Shown: positions 45,208-55,474 of the stretch, one piece after another
How positions within the stretch are numbered: position 1 is the first letter of the stretch
How the letters are laid out: each line of letters opens with the position of its first letter
DNA from: Blastocladiella emersonii ATCC 22665
Taxonomy: Eukaryota; Blastocladiomycota; Blastocladiomycetes; Blastocladiales; Blastocladiaceae
NCBI GenBank assembly: GCA_025594325.1
Contig: JANHCV010000007.1
Span: 992,001 to 1,056,000, forward strand
Reading direction: 5' to 3'
Length of the DNA: 64,000 nucleotides
The notes under the pieces: generated by a model
Seen by the model: only the letters and a program-made list of their open reading frames with translations
What the model was told of the DNA's origin: nothing
Database searches by the model: none
Made by a program: the position numbers and the translations under genes

Positions 45208-47529
45208 CTACGCCACAACGCGCTCGTAAAACACCATCACCGCATCGTCGCCGGACCGGAGCACCTCGTCGCGGTGCACGGGATCGGCGCGGTCGTCCGA
45301 CACGCGCAGCCACCCGCGGCCGCCCGGCGCGCGACGGTACGCGATGTAGTGCCCAAACTCGTGCCGCCCGTAGTGCACCACGACCGCGGTCAGGTGGTAC
45401 AGCACCTCGGTCACGGGCGGGCGCTCGCGCGCCGCAGCGGAGGCGGCGGGTGGTGGCAGCGCTGTTGCCTGGGGAGACGGCGACACGGGCTCGGGCGCCA
45501 GCGCGGGCGAGCCCGACGGGGACACGGTCCGCGGCGGCGACGGCGGGAGCGGCGCGGGCGCGGGTGCCGGGGTCTCGGGCATCACCGCGGCGGCGACCTG
45601 GCGCGAGGCCCGGCGGCGGCGTCGGGTGCTCGACGCCGGCACGAACCCGGACCCGTCGTCCATCGGCTCCTCGTCCGCGGCAGCGGTCGTCGGGACCGAC
45701 TCGACCTCGAGCTCGTCGGCGTCCACGCCCATGGGCGCTGGTGCCGATGCACGGCTAGTCTCGCGCTCGCGGGCAGCGGCCATCGAAACCCCACGCACCA
45801 CGATCCCTGCACCGACGCGCGCCGGCTCGTAGATCGCGCCAAACTCGGCCATCCCCTTCCCCGCCGCCCCTCCGTTCAACGGGCGCCCCGGCGCGACCTC
45901 CGTCTCCCCCGCGACGACAAACGGCGCGGCGTCGAGAAACTCCGGGATCGCGACGCGGCACGTATTCTTGACGACGCGGTACCCGACGACCGCGGACCGG
46001 TTGAGGTGGAGCGCGAGGACCGCGGGCGGGCGCCCGAGCATGAGCTGTTTCGTGTGCTGGGTCTCGGCGCGGTCGAGCTTGAGCCCGGCGGGCAGCGCCG
46101 TGGTCTCCTCGTCGGCCGTCGCCAGCACCCGCTCGACCCAGTGCTGGTGCGCGCGCGCCGTCTCGGCCGCGGACATCGCGGCGGACAGGCGACGGCGCAG
46201 GTCGCGCAGCTTGCGGTCCTCGCGCTCGCGCTCGCGGTCGCGCGGTGGCGTCGCGGGCGGGGTCGGCGAGATAGATGTGGTGGGCTCGGAGGGCTCGGGC
46301 GCGGCGGGCGTCGACGCCTTGCGCTTCCGCCTCCGGCGCGCGCCCGCCGCGCTATCCAAGGGTGCACACGCAGTAGGCTCGCCCGCCGACCCGCGCGCGA
46401 CGGCGGCAACGAGCTCGCGCTCAATCGCGTCGGCCTCGGCGCTCCGGTGGGCGGCCTCGGACTTGAGGCGGATGAGCGTGCGTCGCCACGAGCAGCGGCG
46501 ACAGCTCGCGTCGTCGATGACTTCGAGGTGGCAGAAGGCGCGCAGGGCATCCTCGACCGACGCGCTGGTCTTGAGCGGGAGCGCGAGCGAGAGGTTGTCA
46601 AAGGCAAAGTGGCGGACCGCGGGGCAGTACCCGCACGCGGTGCACGCGAGGCGCGACGCGAGCCAGCCGACGAGCGGACTCGCGGGCGGGGGCATGAGTG
46701 CCGCAGGCGCGGGCGCGGGCCGCAACGCGTCAGCGAGTGACGGCAGCGCAGCGTTGCGCGCGGCTTTCGCGTGTTCGGTCGACAGCGTGTCGGAGAGGGC
46801 CTGGAACAGCTCCTGCGCGTCCTGCTGGTGCATGTTGAACAGGCGGTGGTTGGCGCGCGCGAGCGCGTTGAGCAGCAGGTCCGGCGTGAAGGCGCGGCGG
46901 CCGGGCACCGGGCGGCGTAGCTCGAGCAGCGTCGCGCGCAGGGCGTGCGCGACCGAGGTGCGCGGGAGGGCGGACTCGACGAGCGGGTCGTGCAGGAACG
47001 CGAGCAGCGGGTCGAGCGTCGCGAGCGCCTGGATCACCGAGTTGAAGAAACACGAGTTGCCCACGTTGTACAGGCCCGACGCTAGCGGCGTCTTGTACAC
47101 GTCGAGCGTGGTGCGCGCACGGCGCAGGCGGCCTGGGCCCGCGTCGTCGTCGCGGTCCTCGGCCTTGTCGTCATCGGATGAATCGGACGAGGAGCTGTCG
47201 GGCGAGTCGGCGAGGAACTGGCGGTCGTCGCCGTCGGGGTCGTCGCTGCTTGCGCCGGCGGCGGCCACGTCGCGGTCGTTGGCGCCGCGCCGCTTCTTGC
47301 GGCTGCGCGGGCCGGCCTCGTCGACCTCCTGCTGCTTCTTGCTGCCCTTCTTGCCGCCCTTCTTCTTCTTCTTCATGCCCGCGGCGTAGCCCGGGACGTG
47401 CGCGGTGCGCGAGTAGGCGCCGGGCCAGACGTAGCGGCGCACGACGACCCACATGAAGAGGCCGCCGACGGCCGTCGACAGGCCGAGTTGCATCAGCGCC
47501 TCGACGTCGAGGGGCGGCCCGGATGACAT
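45208..47529 (-). CDS. USP-family ubiquitin protease with N-terminal membrane anchor (Ubp16/USP30-like)
   Basis: A single exon of 773 residues is read from ATG 47529; the frame is open further upstream to an ATG at 47607. Near residues 16-31 a hydrophobic segment (LGLSTAVGGLFMWVVV) is followed by Arg-rich and Lys-rich runs, as in the mitochondrial outer-membrane proteases Ubp16 and USP30. The catalytic core has GLYNVGNSCFFNSVIQAL with Cys160, and HEFGHYIAYRR with His727 followed by VSDD. Two Cys pairs (CTACGYC and CRRCSW) form the zinc site of the fingers region. Ser/Asp-rich and Pro-rich inserts enlarge the protein. It removes ubiquitin from substrates; the mitochondrial location is inferred from the anchor. 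Confidence 0.88.
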   Translation of the reverse strand: MSSGPPLDVEALMQLGLSTAVGGLFMWVVVRRYVWPGAYSRTAHVPGYAAGMKKKKKGGKKGSKKQQEVDEAGPRSRKKRRGANDRDVAAAGASSDDPDGDDRQFLADSPDSSSSDSSDDDKAEDRDDDAGPGRLRRARTTLDVYKTPLASGLYNVGNSCFFNSVIQALATLDPLLAFLHDPLVESALPRTSVAHALRATLLELRRPVPGRRAFTPDLLLNALARANHRLFNMHQQDAQELFQALSDTLSTEHAKAARNAALPSLADALRPAPAPAALMPPPASPLVGWLASRLACTACGYCPAVRHFAFDNLSLALPLKTSASVEDALRAFCHLEVIDDASCRRCSWRRTLIRLKSEAAHRSAEADAIERELVAAVARGSAGEPTACAPLDSAAGARRRRKRKASTPAAPEPSEPTTSISPTPPATPPRDREREREDRKLRDLRRRLSAAMSAAETARAHQHWVERVLATADEETTALPAGLKLDRAETQHTKQLMLGRPPAVLALHLNRSAVVGYRVVKNTCRVAIPEFLDAAPFVVAGETEVAPGRPLNGGAAGKGMAEFGAIYEPARVGAGIVVRGVSMAAARERETSRASAPAPMGVDADELEVESVPTTAAADEEPMDDGSGFVPASSTRRRRRASRQVAAAVMPETPAPAPAPLPPSPPRTVSPSGSPALAPEPVSPSPQATALPPPAASAAARERPPVTEVLYHLTAVVVHYGRHEFGHYIAYRRAPGGRGWLRVSDDRADPVHRDEVLRSGDDAVMVFYERVVA

Positions 47530-48229
47530 GGTGTTGATGCGTGTGTGCTTTGGGATCTCTGGGGGAGAGGAGAGGGGTTGGGGGCCGGTCGTACGGCGCC
47601 GGATCACAGTCGCCCACTCCGCGTGGTGAAAATGGGCGTCGCGACGCGCCTGGCGACGGCGAACGTGACGACGCGTGATCTCGCCGCGCGTCGCGCCATG
47701 TCGCGTTTTTCACGCCTCTCCCGGCGATGATGGCCAGGAGCGAGGCCGTGATGGGAGACGGGCAAGGGAGACGAGCGTGGCCTGCGGCGCGGCCGCTCGT
47801 GCGTCCCGATCGGCGAGCTGCTGCCAGCGTGGGGCGGATCAGGCGCCGTCCCTGGACTCGCCCATCTCATCTCATCCCTGCACCCATCTCGCGCAGATCA
47901 GCGCGCTGCCGTGCGTGCACAGCGGCGCGCTCGTCGCCGTGCGCGCAGATGAACGTGTTGAGCCCTGCCAGTCGAGGCAGGCCGAAAATGACGCGATCGG
48001 AGCAGCAGCGCGCAGCCCATCAGCCACACCCATGCCCTAGCTAGGGCGTGGGTTTGCACGCTGCTGTTCGCGGCCGCTTGCGCGCACCCTTGCGTGCCTC
48101 GGCTGCTTACGCCTCGGCCCCGCCCTGCACCCGCCCTGAGCCCCGCCCTTCAAAAGGGACGGGTGCCCCCGCGTCTCCAGCTCTTGCTCTCCATCCCTTC
48201 TCCCGATCCATCAGCCCGCTCTCCTCAAG
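47530..48229. promoter_or_regulatory. Divergent intergenic region between USP and ZIP genes
   Basis: The USP gene runs left and the ZIP gene runs right from this 700-bp stretch. A palindrome GCCCTAGCTAGGGC lies at 48033-48046. No other gene was recognised. Confidence 0.4.
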
Positions 48230-49459
48230 ATGATCGCCCGGAAACTTCTCCTCGCCACCGCCCTGCTCGCTGTCCTCGCCACCACCCCGGCACTCGCTGC
48301 CGACGACCACGCCGGCCACAATCATGCTGGGCATGACCACGGCCACGGCCACGACCACGACCACGAGGGCCACGACCACGCCGCCAAGGAGGTCGACCCC
48401 GCCGACAAGCTGTCGCCCGGCATGGTGTGGCTCGCGACCATGGTGACGGAGCTCATCGTGACGCTGATCGCCGGTCTCGGCCTGCTCGTCGTGCCGCTGC
48501 TCGTCAACCGGCCCTCGCTCAACAAGATCGTCATGGCGCTGCTCATCGGGCTCGCGACGGGTACCCTGCTCGGCGACGCCATCATGCACCTGATCCCCGA
48601 CGCGCTCGAGGGCGCCGCCGAGACGGGCACCCGCCAGCTCTACACGTCGCTCGTCGTCGTCGCCGGCGCCTACGCCTTCTACCTCGTCGAGCTCGTCCTG
48701 CACTCGTTTGGCCACACCCACCACCACGGCGACGACCACGGCCACGGCACCCCCGCCGTCTCGCCCGCCAACGACGCCGAGCGCGGGACCGCTGCCGGCG
48801 CCGACGACGGCCACCGCCACGGCGTCTTCATGAAGGAGTCCGACTACGACTCGAGCAAGGTTCTCCCCGTCGCGTGGCTCATCATCTTTGGCGACGCCGT
48901 GCACAACTTCCTGGACGGGCTCGCCGTCGGCGTGTCGTTTGCCTCGTCGTGGACCCTGGGTATCAGCACCGCGATCGCCGTGCTCCTGCACGAGCTGCCG
49001 CACGAGCTCGGCGACTACGCCGTGATGCTCGAGTCGGGCATCCCCAAGATGCGCGCCGCCCTCTACAACATGGCCAGCAACCTGACCTCGTTTGTCGGCG
49101 CCGCCATCGGCATCCTCGTCTTCAACGCCCTGTCCGAGGGCACCCAGTCGTGGGTCCTCGCCTTCACCGCCGGCGGCTTCCTCTACATTGCCCTCGCCGA
49201 CCTCGTCCCCATGCTGTTCCAGATGACCTTCGGCAACGGCAAGGCCGACCACGCCATGCCGACGGCCCCGACCAAGGCCGTCGAAGCCAGCAACGTGACC
49301 ATCACCGACGAGGACGACGGCAACGGGCCCAACCCCAAGGCGCCCGCGTCCACCACGAGCGCCCTCGTCGCCCAGAACGTCGGGTTCCTGCTCGGCGTCG
49401 GCCTCATGGTCCTCGTCGCCGTCATCGAGGCGTCCATGCCCGGCGGCCACCAGCATTAA
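48230..49459 (+). CDS. ZIP-family zinc transporter, LIV-1 (SLC39A) type
   Basis: A single exon encodes 409 residues. A signal peptide (about 1-23) is followed by a His-rich lumenal segment with HDHGHGHDHDHEGHDH, then eight predicted membrane segments. The signature metal-binding motifs are present: HNFLDG (225-230) and HELPHELGD (254-262), the latter defining the LIV-1 subfamily. A second His-rich loop (GHTHHHGDDHGHG) lies between segments three and four. These proteins move zinc from outside or from ER/Golgi lumen into the cytosol. The signal peptide and His-rich lumenal part resemble SLC39A7/Zrt3-like ER or vacuolar members, but the compartment cannot be told from sequence alone. Confidence 0.94.
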   Translation: MIARKLLLATALLAVLATTPALAADDHAGHNHAGHDHGHGHDHDHEGHDHAAKEVDPADKLSPGMVWLATMVTELIVTLIAGLGLLVVPLLVNRPSLNKIVMALLIGLATGTLLGDAIMHLIPDALEGAAETGTRQLYTSLVVVAGAYAFYLVELVLHSFGHTHHHGDDHGHGTPAVSPANDAERGTAAGADDGHRHGVFMKESDYDSSKVLPVAWLIIFGDAVHNFLDGLAVGVSFASSWTLGISTAIAVLLHELPHELGDYAVMLESGIPKMRAALYNMASNLTSFVGAAIGILVFNALSEGTQSWVLAFTAGGFLYIALADLVPMLFQMTFGNGKADHAMPTAPTKAVEASNVTITDEDDGNGPNPKAPASTTSALVAQNVGFLLGVGLMVLVAVIEASMPGGHQH

Positions 49460-49910
49460 GGTGTTCCTCCCGACCGTCGTCTGTTTTCTGCTGGTGTCGT
49501 CGTCGCGCTTCGTTGTTGTCGTACCCCATTCCCCCACTCGCCTGATCATCTCGGCAACCCATCTACCTAGTACCCCCTCCTCCCGCAGCTCCCAAAAGTT
49601 TTGTGCTCTCTCCCCTCCCTCCTTCCGCGGCCATTGAGCCGCCTTGTAGAATAGTCAATCCACATTTTTCAAACGCATTCTCTTGGTCCATTGTGGCGGT
49701 TGCGGCGAAGCTGAAGCGGAAGCTGAAGCGTAGTGGCGTCAGGAACGCGTGCAAATTGTGAGACGCGAATGTCTCGCACCGCGTGATCGCGCGCCACAAC
49801 CGAGTGCGCATGTACCGGCGCGTGACGCATGACCGGTCGGTGACCCCTCGCCTTCAAAAGCCAGCCGTAGTCTTCCACTCTGCTCCTCACACACTTCATC
49901 GCCTGAGAGA
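49460..49910. other. Intergenic region upstream of a lineage-specific gene
   Basis: This gap lies between the ZIP gene and the first member of the Ala/Pro/Ser-rich family. It holds the GAGAC palindrome at 49758 and no recognisable gene. Confidence 0.4.
49758..49779. promoter_or_regulatory. GAGAC/GTCTC inverted-repeat motif
   Basis: GTGAGACGCGAATGTCTCGC followed by AC is an imperfect palindrome 132 bp before the ATG at 49911. It is the clearest member of a motif set found before several lineage-specific genes in this window. Confidence 0.45.
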
Positions 49911-51059
49911 ATGTCCAACTCGACACCCTCGTCTTCGCCCACCACCCCCACCACCCCAACCCTTCCCGCCGCAGGCAGCCCTCCCGCGCGGCTGCTGACG
50001 GCGGCGCGGCCCGCACGAGCGCTCCACGGACCGCCGGCGCAGCACCGCCCCGAGGTCGCCTCGGACCAGCTCATGCTCATCAAGCGCAGCGACTACAACC
50101 GCATGTTGAAGCTCGCTCGCGAGGTGACCGCCAAGGCGCCAAACTTCCCCCCGCCGGCCCCGCTCGCGCAGAAGCCGAGCGTCACGGAGCTCATGGACCT
50201 GCTTGAGCAGGTGGTCCCGACCTTGTACGTTGACTCTCGCTCGTGTCATGCATTCGTTGAACCTACCGGCCCAAACGTCGATACCTTCAGCTACGGCCAC
50301 CCAACACCAACCGCTGCGGCGGCACCGCCCAGAGCTGTTGGTGAAGCTCTCTCCGCGGCCGGGCTGGCCAAGCTGAATGCCAAGACGAAGCGTGCGACCC
50401 CGCGGACGGGAAGTATAGGTCTCGATGTCGCTTCGTGGCTCGGCGGACTTCCGTCCGACCTGAGTGCACCTCCGCAGCAGCAGACGCTTGTCCTCGTCAG
50501 TGCGTCGCCAACCCAGTCGACGTTCGCCCCGAACTCGCAGGATGCGGCGTCACCGATTGCGGTCTCGGCCACACCGGCAAACAGTCCCGCCACGCCTCTT
50601 GCGCCTTGGAGCACGGAGAGCGTCAATAGCAGCGCGCCGCTCGCTTCACCTCCATCTTCGCCGACTCGGTCGTCGCCCGTGGTACCCAAGTCCGCGCAAG
50701 CCGTTCTCACGGCGGCCGCGGCCACGGGCGATCCGAACGCGGTCGACACGCTGCTCTCGCGCGCCGCGTCCATCTCGTCGTTCCTGGCGAGGCTCCCCGA
50801 GTATCAGAGTCCTGCTGCCAAGGCCGGCTCGCTCTCCGTTTGTACTTCGGATGTGGGATCCCAGCGTCTCACCCAATCTGCACCCACGTCGCCACTGTCG
50901 CGCGTCAAGTTCCCGCTGTCCCCGGTGTCGGAACCGCCCTCGAGTCCCCGGTCGTGGGACGATAGTGCTTGTGACTACGCGCGGGAGGTCGGATGGGTCA
51001 TTGTTTTGATGGAGCAGGCGGATGTTCAAGATGCGTCAAGCGCTGTTGGTAATCCGTGA
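49911..51059 (+). CDS. Ala/Pro/Ser-rich lineage-specific protein, family copy 1
   Basis: The frame is open throughout (382 residues). A 66-bp segment, 50225-50290, has the local donor (GTACGT) and acceptor (TTCAG) and would be an in-frame phase-2 intron, giving 360 residues. Its position matches the phase-2 intron of the two neighbouring family members, so splicing is likely. A Pro/Thr-rich N-terminus is followed by LMLIKRSDYNRMLKLAREVT and, after the intron site, DVASWLGGLPSDLS. This recalls DLASWLGPVPVNVE in the copy at 53339. The rest is Ser/Pro-rich. No known domain is visible. Confidence 0.65.
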   Translation: MSNSTPSSSPTTPTTPTLPAAGSPPARLLTAARPARALHGPPAQHRPEVASDQLMLIKRSDYNRMLKLAREVTAKAPNFPPPAPLAQKPSVTELMDLLEQVVPTLYVDSRSCHAFVEPTGPNVDTFSYGHPTPTAAAAPPRAVGEALSAAGLAKLNAKTKRATPRTGSIGLDVASWLGGLPSDLSAPPQQQTLVLVSASPTQSTFAPNSQDAASPIAVSATPANSPATPLAPWSTESVNSSAPLASPPSSPTRSSPVVPKSAQAVLTAAAATGDPNAVDTLLSRAASISSFLARLPEYQSPAAKAGSLSVCTSDVGSQRLTQSAPTSPLSRVKFPLSPVSEPPSSPRSWDDSACDYAREVGWVIVLMEQADVQDASSAVGNP

Positions 51060-51209
51060 TAACCGGACGGCGCACTTCGTGCCTCAAGTAACTTCAAAAT
51101 ATACCACACTTCTTTTATAATCGCCAGTGTGTTTTCCGATGTGTTCGTGAGAGACCAACTTCGTTCGCGCGCGATGACGTCAGTGGCGCAGCACGGTCAC
51201 ATGCAGAGT

Positions 51210-51230
51210 TTGAGATGCGTTTGTCTCGCG
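51210..51230. promoter_or_regulatory. GAGAC/GTCTC-type motif
   Basis: TTGAGATGCGTTTGTCTCGC resembles the palindromes at 29253 and 49758, with GAGAT in place of GAGAC in the left arm. Confidence 0.35.
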
Positions 51231-51593
51231 TCGCATGAGTGCGCGTTGGATGCGGTCATGCGTCTTGACACGCACCCGCACTCGCACTCGCCCTTACCCT
51301 TCCCTTGCCGCTTCGCCGCATTCTGCCCGTACATGATCCCCGTCCTCCTCAGTCAAGCTCTCCCCTCGCGACAACTACGCGTGGGAGGTCGCGGGCGAAT
51401 TTTTGGACAGAACGTGCCGCCATTACATCCGAATCACGCTGTACCATCGATTCTCAGATGATGACTCGCACAAACACTCAATTCAATACATTCCGAATTC
51501 TTCCTCACTTGTGAAGCCGAGTCATGCATTCAAGGTCATTGGGTTGTGTGAATGCCGCTCGCCAGCGCAGCGAAGGGACGTCAGCGAAGATGG

Positions 51594-51615
51594 TTGAGAC
51601 AAAAGTGTTTCGCAG
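51594..51615. promoter_or_regulatory. GAGAC-type motif, degenerate right arm
   Basis: TTGAGACAAAAGTGTTTCGC lies 145 bp before the ATG at 51739, a spacing similar to that at 49758. The right arm reads GTTTCGC rather than GTCTCGC. Confidence 0.3.
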
Positions 51616-51738
51616 CCAGCACGTGCTTACGCATTACAAACGTAAATGCGTACGCTTGCCGGGCGGTTGGTCAGGAACAGTTTCTACGCCAGCAGGGCCG
51701 GCTTCACTGTCCCGCAATCCAACGCCAAGTATCTCGTC

Positions 51739-53042
51739 ATGACGCAGGCCGTCACGCAGCCGCCCGCCGCGTTGAACGCCGACGAGGACGGATGCATTCT
51801 CGCTGACTTCGTTCGCAAATGGGCAGACCAAGTAGCTGGAACTACGAAGCTGGTCGATGCTCCTGACAACAAGGTGTCCGACGACGAGCTCGCCGCGATG
51901 ATTCAGGAACGGTACATGATTTTCCTTTGCGGGATCCCGCTGTTCGCTTCGCTGACTGAATCTGTTGTCGCGTCCCAGACTCGCTGGCACGACCAAGACT
52001 CAGCTCGAGGCTGTATTTTCGACACCGCTCAAGACGGTTGGCACTCGACACGGCCGTGACTGCTCCTTTGTCTGTGCCCGTCCCAGTTGCTGCTGCGTGC
52101 CCGACCGCAGGCACCATCACTGGTCCGGAAGACGAGGCCAAGTTTGACCAGGCGACTCGCAAGCTGATGCTCGACCATGCGCCCGAGTCGCTTGACGCGA
52201 CGGTGCGTGAGCTGCGCGACCTTTCGGGGCTCGACGGGACGGGTATGGCGACCGCGGGCGCAGTTACGCCCGTCGTCGCTGCGGCCAGGTACTAGGCCAA
52301 GGTATCGGCTGACGCAGTCGCGACGACTACCGCGGCTAAGGCAGCAGCAAAGGAAGCCGAGGCCGCAGCGTATACGGCGGCTGACGCTGCAAAGGCTGCA
52401 GCGGAAGCTGCGAAAGTTGCGGCCGAGCAGCTGGACCGGGCTCAAGGTATCCTTGCCGAGTCTATCTCGCGACTCAAAGCGCTCAAGTCGCAACGTGCGC
52501 CGGTTCCATCTCCGCTTGCTTCGCAGGAGCTGTCCGACGCGCTCGCACAAGGGCAGCCTCCCGTTCCACCGGTTGGCCGCACTGAGCATTCGATCGCGCT
52601 TGTCGAGCACTTTTTCATGCAGCTGTCGCCCGATCTCGACCCTGTCCCTGATGCCTCGATTATTGATTCGACGACCGAGTTCGCGCCGAGCGCAAATGTT
52701 CCGCTTGACGCGCCGAGAGCACACGTCGACAACTCTCAGCAGGTAATCCCGCTTGTGATCATGGACCTCGAGCCGGACCTCGCCGCCGATGCAACAGAGC
52801 ACCTGCAGATTGAGTCGGAACCGGTTGAGCTGGTGGACGAGGCCGTCGCCATCTCGCCCGTCCGCGAAACTGAATTGCCGCCGAGTCCGTCTCATCCAAG
52901 CCCCGACGTTCATGTGGAGGACCAGGAGTTGTCCCTGGACCAGATCATGGCGCTGCTCGTCACGGAGACCACGGAACTCTGCGCGTTTGTCCAGGTGGAC
53001 GCGCTTGAGTTGGACGCGTCCGAAGGCGAGACTGCTGAGTAG
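51739..53042 (+). pseudogene. Ala/Pro/Ser-rich family copy 2, frameshift and stop
   Basis: Exon 1 (51739-51911, MTQAVTQPPAALNADEDG, ending with a phase-2 donor) joins across a 67-bp intron to exon 2 at 51979 (LAGTTKTQLEAVFSTPLKTV). Around 52040-52055 the frame must shift by +1 to reach the conserved part (FDQATRKLMLDHAPESLDAT). A single in-frame TAG follows at 52293-52295, after which the frame runs open to 53042. That stretch contains an Ala-rich helix (AAKAAAKEAEAAAYTAADAA) and an acidic C-terminus. DHAPESL matches DQANESL of the copy at 53339. No intron with matching phase removes the TAG. Confidence 0.65.
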
Positions 53043-53338
53043 GGTCTGCTTTGGTGTAATTCTCGCGTCAGATCATGTGTTTGTATATTTATAATGTGGA
53101 AGAATATGGTGCTTAAGCAACTTTGATGGTATCCGTGATGGCTGATGAGTAGGGTGACAGCACGCGAACATGCGTTGTTCGCGAACATGTATTCGATCGG
53201 TTGGGCGCCACGCGCGTGATTGAAAATAATGGACATGCATTTACTGAACATCTGGATCGGTGAGCTCAAGGCTCAGTTGCGCGCAGCCCGCAGCCCTCTC
53301 TTCTCACCCGCCAACGCGCGCTCATACGAATCATCATC

Positions 53339-54825
53339 ATGTCGTTCCCGACGGCACCCTCGTTTCCGGGCTCGAGGGCCGTCTCCGACGCTACGGTCCG
53401 CAAACGACTTCTCGGCGTCATGCGCACGTTCACTTCCCGCGGCCACACGGTGCTGCAGGACGACCCGTACGAGACTGAGCTCGATGAGCTGCTTGCGGCA
53501 CTCGTGAGCGAAGGGTACGCTCGCGCCGCACTCATTTCCCCTTGTCCACAGTCCGTGCGCTAACTTCGCCATACAACAGTATCGTTGGAACGCGCGACGA
53601 AACCAGTCCTGTCATCTCCGCTGCGACGCATCAGACGGGCAAGGCTGCGGCCAAGCTCGCTGCGACTGCTATGGCGCCGGCGGCGGCCGCTGTACCTGTG
53701 GATTTGGCCTCGTGGCTCGGCCCCGTCCCAGTGAACGTCGAGGTCTTTAAGTTCGACGAGAAGATGCACGCGCAGATCCTCGACCAGGCGAACGAGTCGC
53801 TCGGCGACATTTTGATCAAGCTGGACGGGCTTCCGACCGAGGCCGCCGCGGCCACGGCCACGGCCTCACCGAACGCGCGGGCCAACGCCGCCATTGCTGC
53901 AGCTACCGCAGCCGCGTCGGCGCTGGTCACAGTCTCGACTATCGCGTCGGCGACCACTGCAGCTGCAGCGGCCGCGGCCAAGGCGGTGCGCCGCGCGAGC
54001 GATGAGCTGTACCTGGCCCAGCAAGTTCTCATCCGGTCGATTGCGCACATCTCCAAATTCCAGTCGCTGGTTCCGCCGGCTCCGTCCGTGCCCACCAAGA
54101 AAGCACCGGCTGCTACGCATAAGCCGAGCATTGTGGTGACCGAGGAGAAGGTGAGCAAGCGCGTCCTCAAGAAGCGCGCAAACAGTCTCGACATTGTGGC
54201 GGCCTTCTTTGACCAGATCCCGGACGTACTCGATCCCGTCGAAGGTGCTCCGGCGTGCGCTGCGCAGCCGAAGCTGAACTTCGATTTCACGAAATTTACA
54301 CGGCCCAAGCTCAACCTGATGCCCAACGACAGCGGCTCGCAGTTCGACGGTTACGCGTTACCGGTGCGGGCGGCGGCTGAGGCGGCGGCGCGCGACCTCG
54401 CTGCTGATCCGCGGGGCAGCGCCCTTTCGAGCGAGGAGCCCGAGCGAGTCCCTGCGCCCGACGTTCTTCTGGACGCGGCGGTACCAGAGCCCGAGCTCGC
54501 GCCAAACGACAGTGCTTCACAGCTCGGCTCGCGGGTGCGTGCGGCGCCAAGCGTCCGCGATACTGATCCGCAGGCCACGGTCAGTGTCCCCTCAAGTTCG
54601 AAGCTTGCTGCCGCGCCAGAACCGGCGCCCGAACTTGCCATGTGTCCTTCGGAATCGGTCGGTTGCCCGCCGCGGCCGCTGCGCGTCGACGATTCACTCC
54701 TCGAAGATCCAGACCTGATTCTGACTCGATTCCTGGCGAGCCGGCGGGAGGAGCCGGTGGCCAAGGCTGAGAAGCTACTTGATGCTTCGTACGAGCTGGT
54801 CGCGGTGCCCGAGTCGGAGGAGTAG
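53339..54825 (+). CDS. Ala/Pro/Ser-rich lineage-specific protein, family copy 3
   Basis: Exons 53339-53514 and 53580-54825 (65-bp intron, CTAAC, phase 2) give 473 residues. Exon 1 is a short helical domain (RKRLLGVMRTFTSRGHTVLQ, then TELDELLAALVSEG). Exon 2 begins IVGTRDETSPV, then DLASWLGPVPVNVEVFKF and ILDQANESLGDILIKLDGLP. A long Ala-rich helix and a Ser/Pro/Glu-rich tail ending LVAVPESEE follow. It is intact, unlike its neighbour at 51739. The family is not recognised; the long Ala-rich helix could form a coiled coil. Confidence 0.7.
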
Positions 54826-55474
54826 ATGCGGAGATTTGTGGACGGTGGGTGTTCTTTGCGAGCCTTGCATCAAATGTAACTGTAATTTTGTCTTCTTCCA
54901 GGTCCCTGATCCTGCGTGCGCGACAAGCAGGCGTGAGTATAGCACGTGCTGCCTTGTGGCAAGCGCATGAATATGGATCGACATCGTAAATGCATTCGAT
55001 GGCAAAGTGCGCATGCTGTTGCTCTCCTAGAAAGCTGCTCTCGCAACTTCCTCCCTCCGTCATTGGTGTCCTAGGCCGTCTCCCACTGACCCGAAGCTCC
55101 AAGACCCAGCAGTGGAGGTGCCCGAGCTGGTGCAAGCGCCCTCCGAGTAGCGTGAGCGGCTCAAGCTCTTTGATTTTCAGCGATACAATAAAAACCGGTT
55201 GCATGCACGCGCGTGTGTCCGTGATCGCCGGCGTGATGGGAGACGCGTGGCTCAGACCGAGTGCGGCGCACGTGCGCGGTTTTCGAGAAAATTAAAAATG
55301 CGGGTCGGTGTTTCAGTATTTCCCGTCAGTCAACGAACGGGCGACGCCACTCGAGACATCGAGCAACGCTGCACGCGCTCCCGTATAAAGTGTCCCCGCT
55401 CCCCCGTGCACCTTCCTTCTCCCTCCTCAAGCACTTGCACACTTGCTCAGTCCGCAACCCCACGAACCAACACC
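54826..55474. other. Intergenic region upstream of the secreted Ser-rich protein gene
   Basis: The region carries AATAAA near 55188 and a TATA box at 55384. No additional gene was recognised. Confidence 0.4.
55384..55390 (+). promoter_or_regulatory. TATA box of the secreted Ser-rich protein gene
   Basis: TATAAAG in CCCGTATAAAGTGTCC lies 91 bp before the ATG at 55475, a reasonable distance for a short leader. Most other genes here lack a visible TATA box. Confidence 0.6.

Larger units (their letters stand above)
51060..51738. other. Intergenic region with two GAGAC-type motifs
   Basis: Between the first and second family members. Two inverted-repeat motifs (51210 and 51594) are present, one 529 bp and one 145 bp before the next ATG. 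This could mean that a gene start was lost from between them. No intact open frame was recognised. Confidence 0.4.

Noticed and set aside
48033-48046. GCCCTAGCTAGGGC palindrome as a specific operator
   Set aside because: A single perfect palindrome in a 700-bp promoter region without a second copy or a known binding factor; chance cannot be excluded.
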